Of a DNA stretch of 5,327 bases, positions 1 through 5,327 are shown piece by piece (the stretch's first letter is position 1; each line of letters starts with the position of its first letter). This stretch comes from Sedimentisphaerales bacterium (GTDB taxonomy: Bacteria > Planctomycetota > Phycisphaerae > Sedimentisphaerales > Anaerobacaceae). A model generated the notes under the pieces. It was not told where the DNA came from, searched no databases, and saw nothing but the letters and a program-made list of their open reading frames with translations. The stretch covers positions 1 through 5,327 of the forward strand of contig DAOVMB010000218.1 of assembly GCA_030630905.1 (NCBI GenBank), written 5' to 3'. The translations under genes were made by a program, and so were the position numbers.

Positions 1-1139
1 CTCTCCACAGCGAAAGCGCAGTCGGCGCCTACCTTGAGCAGCTCAAGAAACAACCCCCGGACGGACTGGTAGTTACCAACATGTGTCTGCACTACAACAA
101 CTATAGTGCATGGCCTCACGTCAACAAAATTGCCAAGGAACGCGGAAAAATCCCGACGATTGTCTTTAGCCCTATGGGAACTTCGTTTACAGGACACCTG
201 CAGGGAAGCAGGGATATCCCCGGCGTTTATGTTGCTGCGACACAGGACCTCGACTGGCTTGAATTCGGCTTGAGAATGCTGAACACCATCTGGCAAATGA
301 AAAATACGCGCATCTGCATCTGTGCGGGCAAAAAGACTGAGGACAAAAAGCTCGACGTCATCGGCACGACGCTGCACTACCTCCCGAGCAGGCGTTTCCT
401 GGAGGAGTCCAAGAAGGTTCAGGAAAGCGATGAAATGCGAGCAATGGCCGACTACTATACCAAGAATGCCAAGAAGATTGTTGAGCCTACGAAGAAAGAT
501 ATACTCGCTGCGGCCAAGAACTATTTCGTTTGCCGCCGCCTGATGGCCTCTGAGAATTGTCAGGGCTTCTCGATGGATTGCCTGGGTCCTGTAAGTAGCC
601 GCCTGATACAGCCACCCTGTATGGCGTTCTCCAGACTTCGTGACGAGGGCGGGCTTGGCACGTGCGAGGCCGACTGGAACGCGGCCATCTCTACGCGGCT
701 GACGAACCTTTTGTTTGATCGGCCCGGTTTTATGCAGGACCCGGCACCCAATACGGTCAACAATACGCTGATGGGGGCCCATTGCTCGTGTGCAACCAGA
801 CTCGATGGTTTCGACAAGTCCCCCGAGCCTTTTATCCTGCGGAGCCACTCCGAGTCGAACGTCGGCGTCGCTATGCAAGTGCTTTGGCGGGTAGGCCAGA
901 AGGTGACCATTATGAAATTCCAGGGGCCGGAGTCCATAGTCCTTGGTACCGGCCGTGTGCTTCGCAATATCGAAACCCCGCCGGCGGGCGGTTGCCGGAC
1001 TTCGGTAGAGCTGGAGCTGGACGATGTCGCAGATTGTCGCGACACAAAGGGCTTCCATCAGCTTTTCATATACGGTGACCTCGAGCTTCCGTTCAAAGCG
1101 TACTGCCAGCTTGCAGGGATAAAAGTCGTCCACATTTGA
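1..1139 (+). CDS. L-fucose isomerase-like sugar isomerase, 5' end cut by window edge
   Basis: The reading frame is open from the left edge (first full codon at 3), so the ATG at 81 is probably internal; 378 C-terminal residues are visible. FucI/AraA-type enzymes interconvert an aldose and a ketose in the cytoplasm using a divalent metal, and usually have about 450-600 residues, so roughly the first 80-200 are missing. The family signature is a CEADWN segment (fragment residues 221-226), then FMQD about 20 residues on, then GAHCSC (257-262). By family analogy E222 and D246 are the metal-binding acidic pair seen in FucI, and H260 sits in the position of the conserved 'HC' motif of the shorter FucI relatives. 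The C-terminal part (SESNVGVAM, then a beta-rich segment) fits the FucI C-terminal domain. The stop is 14 bases before the next gene, so the two are likely co-transcribed. The sugar substrate is unknown; L-fucose, L-arabinose or another deoxy sugar are all possible. Family call fairly sure, substrate not. Confidence 0.82.
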   Translation, partial: LHSESAVGAYLEQLKKQPPDGLVVTNMCLHYNNYSAWPHVNKIAKERGKIPTIVFSPMGTSFTGHLQGSRDIPGVYVAATQDLDWLEFGLRMLNTIWQMKNTRICICAGKKTEDKKLDVIGTTLHYLPSRRFLEESKKVQESDEMRAMADYYTKNAKKIVEPTKKDILAAAKNYFVCRRLMASENCQGFSMDCLGPVSSRLIQPPCMAFSRLRDEGGLGTCEADWNAAISTRLTNLLFDRPGFMQDPAPNTVNNTLMGAHCSCATRLDGFDKSPEPFILRSHSESNVGVAMQVLWRVGQKVTIMKFQGPESIVLGTGRVLRNIETPPAGGCRTSVELELDDVADCRDTKGFHQLFIYGDLELPFKAYCQLAGIKVVHI

Positions 1140-1143
1140 TTTT

Positions 1144-1148
1144 GGAGA
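1144..1148 (+). promoter_or_regulatory. Shine-Dalgarno site (GGAGA) for the lipoprotein gene
   Basis: GGAGA lies 5 bases before the GTG at 1154, ideal spacing. A TTG at 1136 is in the same frame and would overlap the upstream stop codon, but this site lies downstream of it and cannot serve it. The site therefore decides for the GTG start. Its place just after the isomerase stop suggests translational coupling. Confidence 0.65.
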
Positions 1149-1153
1149 ATATC

Positions 1154-2869
1154 GTGAGAAATCTATATTTTTCACTTATCGGTGTTGGGCTGATTTGCGG
1201 CTGTGCGGCACAAAGTCAAAACTCCACGCCGAATACGCTGCTCTTTAGCCCCATTACTCCAGAATATCTCAAGGACACCACCGCTGAGTGGAAGGCAACC
1301 GGCTTCGATGGATTCTTGTTGTCGGGGGTAATGAGGAACTGGGCTGATGATATTTGGGCTACCGACGGCGAAGGCACGACCCGCGGCGAAAACGACCAGA
1401 CCTTTAAGCGAATTAAGCTCTGCAACGATGAATGCCGTAAACACCGAATCACGGAGAATTTCATCAAAGTAGCGTTTTACAGTCACGTTCCGCTTTGGAC
1501 GGACGATGCCGCCTGGGAAAAGTTTAATGAGAATTTCCGGCAAGCCGCCCGATTCGCCAGGATGACCGGCTGTAGGGGCATAGCTCTGGACATCGAATAT
1601 GTGGGCGAGCAGTATGATTTGGACTGGGAAGGGTATGATTATGAAGGTTATACGAAAGGCGAGCTGCGCACGGCGGCCGTTAAGAGAGGGCGGGGACTGG
1701 TCCGGGCAATGCTGCAAAGTTATCCGGACATGGTATTCTTAACGCTGCCCGAGGGCATCAACTTCTACGGGCCGTTGGCCACAGACCTTTTTGTCGGCAT
1801 GGTGCGGGGCATGGCCGAATCAGATGCGCCCGGCGGAGTCCACCTGCTGACGGAACGTTCTTATCAAATGGTCAACACACTCGGCTTGATTCATTATGTC
1901 CGAAGTCTGGGGTCCAAGATACTGGACAACCTGGATGAAACGACGGCCCGATACTGGCGAAAAAAATGTTCCATTGTTCTGGGCGGCTGGCCGCTCGGGT
2001 ATTACCGTGACATTCTGGACGAAAACGGAGAGCGTTTGGGTTACAGCGGCCGGGTTGAAAAGTTCGGCAATAAAATCGTCGGTTCTTACGCGGATAAAAG
2101 CAGTAATTTTCCTCCGGAAGATTTTCGCAACCAGTATGCGGGGATGCTGTTGGCCGGCAAGCGGTATTGTTGGATTTATGGCCACGGTGCGACCTGGTGG
2201 CACTTTACCGAATCCGATGTGGCTAAATATGGTAACGTTAGTAATTCGACTCTACCGGTGGACGAGCGGTTGGACGATTTCAAGTCCGTATTGAGAGAGA
2301 AGTGGACATCCTCCGGCCGGATGAAAGAGATAAGCCGGATGGCCAGAAAAGGTAGGTCGGATGAATTCCTGCAAATGTTAAACTTCGTAAAGAGGTTCAG
2401 AATAATCGGCCCGTTCGGGCACAAGAACTTCGACAGCTTCGGCACAGTTTTTCCGCCGGAAGAAGAAATTGACTTTGAAGCAGACTATGCCGGAAGTGTC
2501 GCCCGGGTGCATTGGCAGAGCGCTTCGGTTGATGCCACAGGATACCTGGATTTCCTGGAGCATTTGTCGCCGGCCGACTGGGTTTGTGCTTACGCCTGTT
2601 GTAAAGTTATCAGCCCAAAGGCAGGCCCGGCACAGATTCGACTTGGCACCAACGATACCGCTACGGTTTGGCTTAACGGCAGGAAGATTCTCTCAAAGAA
2701 TATAGAACGCTCCGCGGCACCGGACAGTGACATCCTGCCCGTTCAGCTTGAGAAAGGTGAAAATACGGTTCTGATTAAAGTCTGCAATACCGAGTATAAC
2801 TGGGGATTGTATCTGCGCGTTACAGACGGCCGGGGGAACCCGCAGAAAGGCTTGACATTCAAACCATAA
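1154..2869 (+). CDS. Probable lipoprotein, putative TIM-barrel glycosidase with C-terminal beta-sandwich
   Basis: The protein has 571 residues from the GTG at 1154. The N-terminus (MRNLYFSLIGVGLICGC) is a short lipoprotein-like signal, with C17 the likely lipidated residue (I14-C15-G16-C17), so it probably sits on a membrane facing outward. Residues about 28-350 alternate strand- and helix-like stretches in the manner of a (beta/alpha)8 barrel: FDGFLLSG (51-58), FIKVAFYSHVPLW (103-115), GIALDIEYV (142-150), MVFLTLPEG (193-201), YCWIYGHGATWW (338-349). D146/E148 and E200 follow predicted strands and are candidate catalytic acids. Residues about 415-560 form a beta-sandwich starting FRIIGPF, with LGTNDTATVWLNG (497-509) and NTVLIKVCN, a type common on planctomycete glycoside hydrolases and resembling the GH2 jelly-roll. 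I do not recognise a named GH family for the barrel. Preceded by a sugar isomerase, which supports a carbohydrate role. Glycosidase activity is inference; it could be a non-catalytic glycan-binding protein. Confidence 0.7.
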   Translation: MRNLYFSLIGVGLICGCAAQSQNSTPNTLLFSPITPEYLKDTTAEWKATGFDGFLLSGVMRNWADDIWATDGEGTTRGENDQTFKRIKLCNDECRKHRITENFIKVAFYSHVPLWTDDAAWEKFNENFRQAARFARMTGCRGIALDIEYVGEQYDLDWEGYDYEGYTKGELRTAAVKRGRGLVRAMLQSYPDMVFLTLPEGINFYGPLATDLFVGMVRGMAESDAPGGVHLLTERSYQMVNTLGLIHYVRSLGSKILDNLDETTARYWRKKCSIVLGGWPLGYYRDILDENGERLGYSGRVEKFGNKIVGSYADKSSNFPPEDFRNQYAGMLLAGKRYCWIYGHGATWWHFTESDVAKYGNVSNSTLPVDERLDDFKSVLREKWTSSGRMKEISRMARKGRSDEFLQMLNFVKRFRIIGPFGHKNFDSFGTVFPPEEEIDFEADYAGSVARVHWQSASVDATGYLDFLEHLSPADWVCAYACCKVISPKAGPAQIRLGTNDTATVWLNGRKILSKNIERSAAPDSDILPVQLEKGENTVLIKVCNTEYNWGLYLRVTDGRGNPQKGLTFKP

Positions 2870-2898
2870 CCATCATCGACGGGTGGCAGCCTTCACCA

Positions 2899-2948
2899 TA
2901 AGGTGTCCCCACGAGAAAGCATGGACCACCACACATCGGGACATCTTG
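2899..2948. other. Imperfect inverted repeat in the convergent gene junction
   Basis: Bases 2899-2909 (taaggtgtccc) pair with 2938-2948 (gggacatcttg). On the plus strand this gives 11 pairs, nine Watson-Crick and two G-U, around a 28-base loop; on the minus strand it gives nine pairs and an internal A-C mismatch. It starts 30 bases after the lipoprotein stop and lies 13 bases past the DUF6807 stop. No T-run follows on either strand, so it is not a standard intrinsic terminator. It could be a transcript 3'-end structure or chance. The rest of 2870-2960 holds nothing else I can support. Confidence 0.25.
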
Positions 2949-2960
2949 ATAGACGGGCGG

Positions 2961-3914
2961 TTAATTCATCGTGAACGCTATGTATTGTTTCGCCAACGAC
3001 TCGCGGTCAGGCAGCGTTCCTTTGCTCACCCGGATCCGATACCGCAACTTCAACGTTTGCCCCGCAGGAATCGTATGTTTGAAGAACTCCCCGAATCGTC
3101 CGTAATCACGATAAGCCGAATAAACCGCATCGGGATTCGGATTCGCCGGATCGCTCATATACTGAACGCTGTATCGCTTGCCGTTCAGCCCGTACTCCAT
3201 CGCAACCCACGGCAGATCCTTGTCCTTTTTCGGATCGATCCCTTTTTTGTGGAACAGGTACTTTGCCTTCACATCCGCAGGCCCCTTTGCAACGTCGTCA
3301 TGAGGCCGGTATTGAAAACCTGCGTGCTCCGGGTCGCCATTTAGATAAACCTCTCCGTTGGGTGCTTTCAGCTCCGTTTCGAAGTCCAGTTGCACAATTG
3401 TTCCGTCGCCCGGCCGAAACACTGTCGTCGTCCGCTTTTCCTCCACCATGACTTTGCCTTCGCCGCTGTTCCAATGAATCAGCGCCGTCGAGCTTGCCTT
3501 TTCCGCATCCGCTTTATTCTTTAGGAATTTTTGATGGACTTGTCTGACACCTTTTGACATGTGCCATGTATCGTACGATTTGCCCTCGAACTGCAGCTTG
3601 CTCCAACCGATAAAAACTCCACGATGATGTGGATACTTAATGCTCTTGAGATACGGATTCTCCCCGTCCGGCCCGTTTGTCAGCAGATTCTCGCCATTCT
3701 CATCGAAAACATGATGAAACACCTTGTATGTCTCGAACATCCGCTGCTCGCTCGACTCATCGGAATCGTACATATACCTCGTCACCTTCCGCCCGTCATA
3801 CAGTAAATCCAGATATTTCCCCTCTGTATCCTTCCATGAAAATCCCGCCCCGCAGGCAATGCTTCCTATAAGACTAACGGCCAACAGCGTAGCAACCAAC
3901 TTCGTCCAATTCAT
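2961..3914 (-). CDS. Secreted DUF6807 ('PmoA family') protein
   Basis: The protein has 317 residues from the ATG at 3914. A GTG four codons upstream (3926) is also open, but the GAGG site overlaps it and sits 6 bases before the ATG, so the ATG is preferred. The N-terminus has a signal peptide: K5, a hydrophobic run at about 6-20, then A20-C21-G22-A23. Cleavage after about residue 23 is likely; C21 has a poor lipobox. The body resembles the family often called 'methane oxygenase PmoA' (DUF6807, Pfam PF14100): YPHHRGVFIGW (94-104), D115 and W117-H118, and DPEHAGFQYRP (194-204). That name is misleading, since the family is unrelated to the membrane subunit of particulate methane monooxygenase. 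The function is not established; members are abundant in planctomycete and other glycan-degrading bacteria. The gene follows the exported oxidoreductase by 44 bases on the same strand, so they are probably one operon acting on the same substrate. Family call fairly sure; function unknown. Confidence 0.8.
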   Translation of the reverse strand: MNWTKLVATLLAVSLIGSIACGAGFSWKDTEGKYLDLLYDGRKVTRYMYDSDESSEQRMFETYKVFHHVFDENGENLLTNGPDGENPYLKSIKYPHHRGVFIGWSKLQFEGKSYDTWHMSKGVRQVHQKFLKNKADAEKASSTALIHWNSGEGKVMVEEKRTTTVFRPGDGTIVQLDFETELKAPNGEVYLNGDPEHAGFQYRPHDDVAKGPADVKAKYLFHKKGIDPKKDKDLPWVAMEYGLNGKRYSVQYMSDPANPNPDAVYSAYRDYGRFGEFFKHTIPAGQTLKLRYRIRVSKGTLPDRESLAKQYIAFTMN

Positions 3915-3920
3915 AACAAA

Positions 3921-3924
3921 CCTC
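3921..3924 (-). promoter_or_regulatory. Shine-Dalgarno site (GAGG) for the DUF6807 gene
   Basis: Read on the minus strand, GAGG occupies 3924-3921, leaving 6 bases to the ATG at 3914. It overlaps the alternative GTG (3926-3924), so it supports the ATG and removes the four extra residues MRFV from the N-terminus. It lies in the 44-base gap after the oxidoreductase stop. Confidence 0.6.
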
Positions 3925-3958
3925 ACATCATCGATAAGTATTTGTGCTTAAGATTTTC

Positions 3959-5245
3959 TTACAGACTCCAGGGTGCACGCCTGGGACGCCAAGTCATTCG
4001 GTTGGCTTCGTCATCGCCGATGAACTGTTCTTTCTGCGGGTCCCACTTTAGCGGCCTGTCAAGCAGCATCGCGATATTGCCCAGGTGACAAACCATGCTG
4101 GTGCGATGTCCGATTTCGGCGTTGCAGATCGGGTCTTTCCGACTCTTGATGCAATCGAGAAAATTCTGCTTATGGTCCCGGCTATCGTACAGATGAATCT
4201 CATTCGGCCCGATGACCGATGTCAAAAGCGACTTAGGCTCGGCTTCGAGTTTGCCTCGATTGACATAGACCCATCCCTCGGTGCCCTCGAAACGCGTGCC
4301 GCCGCCTTTACTGAGAAATATTTTAACGCCGTTGGCATAAGTGTACTCCACTTCCGCTTTCAGTGCCGTTGTGAATAGTCCTGTCTTGGGGAACTCACCC
4401 TTGCCGCGTATTTCCACCGGCCCGGTGTCGTCGGACTGGTTGCCCCATTGTGCGATATCCAGATGGTGAGCGCCCCAGTTGGTCATTTGTCCGCCGGAGT
4501 ATTCCAGTATGAAGCGGAATTGATAGTGACATCGCTGGGTATGGTACGGCTCCCACGGGGCGGGCCCCAGCCACAAATCATAGTCGAAACCTTCCGGCAC
4601 CTGCTCAGGCGTCCAGGCCTGCTCGCATGTCCTGTTGTTTCCCGAGATTCCAACTCTCATTGTATGCAGTTTGCCTATCCGCTCGTTGACGACCAACTCG
4701 CAGGCCTTGCGGAACTCGCTGCCGGAGCGCTGCTGAGAGCCAGTTTGGAAGACCCGCCCATAGCGTTTTACTTCGTTGACGAGAGTCCGGCCCTCAGCAA
4801 TAGTCAAAGTCAGAGGCTTTTCGCAGAAGACATCCTTGCCGGTACGTACCGCGGCGACGGACGTCGGGACATGCCAGTGATCTGGTGTCCCGATAGAGAC
4901 CGCGTCGATATCGTTACGGGCCAGCAACTCGCGAAAATCGTTGTAGCACGACTTCGGGTCCAGTCCTACTCTCTTGCGGGCGTTTTCTCTATGGCCGGCA
5001 TCGACATCACACACGGCCAGAACCTGGCAGCCGGACTTCGCGTTGAATCCCCTCATATTGCCGCTACCCTGTCCTCCCGTGCCGATACAGCCCATCGTGA
5101 TGCGATTGCTCGGAGCATCCGCTCCGAACACCGATGAAGGAACAATAGTCGGCCAGGCGATAGCGGCTCCTGCTGCGAGGGCGGAGCCTTTCAGGAAATC
5201 CCTGCGGGTTACAATCGTTGCTTTGCTGATTCTTTTGCTGCTCAT
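3959..5245 (-). CDS. Tat-exported Gfo/Idh/MocA family oxidoreductase
   Basis: The protein has 428 residues from the ATG at 5245; an in-frame TTG at 5290 would add 15 polar residues but lacks the good ribosome site that precedes the ATG. A twin-arginine signal TRRDFLKG (13-20) and the Ala-rich stretch SALAAGAAIA (21-30) indicate folded export, probably with bound NAD(P). The Rossmann fold follows: GCIGTGGQG (52-60), the VCDVD strand end (78-82), and GTPDHWH (119-125). The catalytic CEKPLTLT (141-148) carries K143 of the family EKP motif. The substrate domain has NWGAHHLDIAQWG (256-268), with H260/H261 and D263 as likely active-site residues, then GHR (379-381) and LGNIA (388-392) near the C-terminus. 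These enzymes oxidise or reduce sugar and inositol hydroxyls; exported members are very numerous in planctomycetes and their substrates are mostly unknown. It is the first gene of a probable two-gene unit with the DUF6807 gene. The family is certain; the reaction on a sugar or glycoside is inferred. Confidence 0.92.
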   Translation of the reverse strand: MSSKRISKATIVTRRDFLKGSALAAGAAIAWPTIVPSSVFGADAPSNRITMGCIGTGGQGSGNMRGFNAKSGCQVLAVCDVDAGHRENARKRVGLDPKSCYNDFRELLARNDIDAVSIGTPDHWHVPTSVAAVRTGKDVFCEKPLTLTIAEGRTLVNEVKRYGRVFQTGSQQRSGSEFRKACELVVNERIGKLHTMRVGISGNNRTCEQAWTPEQVPEGFDYDLWLGPAPWEPYHTQRCHYQFRFILEYSGGQMTNWGAHHLDIAQWGNQSDDTGPVEIRGKGEFPKTGLFTTALKAEVEYTYANGVKIFLSKGGGTRFEGTEGWVYVNRGKLEAEPKSLLTSVIGPNEIHLYDSRDHKQNFLDCIKSRKDPICNAEIGHRTSMVCHLGNIAMLLDRPLKWDPQKEQFIGDDEANRMTWRPRRAPWSL

Positions 5246-5251
5246 TGTCTT

Positions 5252-5257
5252 TCCCTT
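5252..5257 (-). promoter_or_regulatory. Shine-Dalgarno site (AAGGGA) for the oxidoreductase gene
   Basis: On the minus strand AAGGGA runs 5257-5252, leaving 6 bases before the ATG at 5245. It decides for this ATG over the in-frame TTG at 5290 and places the Tat motif 12 residues from the N-terminus, normal for such signals. The remaining bases to the right edge (5258-5327) are the upstream region; I see no promoter there that I can defend. Confidence 0.6.
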
Positions 5258-5327
5258 ATTATTGTCGGCGAGTCGTTGCTGTCTAATCAAGAGATCTGAT
5301 CCTTATATTGCGAAACTCGAGGTAGTC

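Noticed and set aside
560..1045. 161-codon minus-strand frame opposite the isomerase gene
   Set aside because: Low-complexity serine-rich translation (SSSSSST) typical of an antisense shadow; the plus-strand frame carries the FucI-like motifs.
2894..2905. Small hairpin CACC-ATAA-GGTG after the lipoprotein stop
   Set aside because: Only four base pairs, no T-run, and it competes with the longer inverted repeat.
2883..3344. 153-codon plus-strand frame spanning the junction and the 3' end of the DUF6807 gene
   Set aside because: Mostly antisense to DUF6807 coding sequence, Arg/Ile-rich without domain features, and no clear ribosome site.
2961..3914. Reading the 'PmoA' family name as evidence for methane oxidation
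   Set aside because: The protein is soluble, has no multi-spanning membrane segments and matches DUF6807 rather than the particulate methane monooxygenase subunit.
4448..5137. Long open frame of 229 codons on the plus strand, antisense to the oxidoreductase gene
   Set aside because: It lies wholly opposite a gene with clear family motifs, has no family resemblance and no convincing ribosome site; it is a codon-bias shadow.
5258..5327. Sigma-70-like boxes upstream of the oxidoreductase on the minus strand: TTGATT (5290-5285) with GACAAT (5266-5261), and TATAAG (5307-5302)
   Set aside because: The first pair would start transcription inside the ribosome site, leaving almost no leader. The second has its -35 region outside the window. 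Neither is better than chance.

Overview
The window (5327 bases) is densely coding and holds four protein genes in two convergent pairs. The likely source is a bacterium of the Planctomycetes or a related PVC lineage. This is inferred from three things: moderate GC content, an exported Gfo/Idh/MocA oxidoreductase with a twin-arginine signal next to a DUF6807 ('PmoA family') protein, and the planctomycete-style C-terminus of that oxidoreductase (GHR, then LGNIA, ending PW-S-L). No rRNA, tRNA or other taxonomic marker is present, so this placement is tentative.

Left half, plus strand: the 3' part of an L-fucose isomerase-like sugar isomerase runs in from the left edge and stops at 1139. After 14 bases comes a 571-residue probable lipoprotein (1154-2869). 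It has a TIM-barrel-like glycosidase-type N-terminal region and a C-terminal beta-sandwich like those attached to planctomycete glycoside hydrolases. The pair looks like one transcription unit.

A 91-base convergent junction (2870-2960) has no gene but contains an imperfect inverted repeat.

Right half, minus strand: a 428-residue Tat-exported Gfo/Idh/MocA oxidoreductase (5245-3959) is followed after 44 bases by a 317-residue secreted DUF6807 protein (3914-2961), again probably co-transcribed. The remaining 82 bases to the right edge are its upstream region.

Taken together this looks like part of a carbohydrate-use locus. Three of the four products carry export signals; the isomerase lacks its N-terminus in this window and is presumed cytoplasmic. 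A reasonable inference is extracytoplasmic oxidation and cleavage of a glycan or glycoside, followed by intracellular isomerisation of a released sugar. The substrate cannot be read from the sequence. No CRISPR array, mobile element, phage gene, tRNA or rRNA was found, and nothing here is clearly a new class of system. The least explained gene is the lipoprotein.
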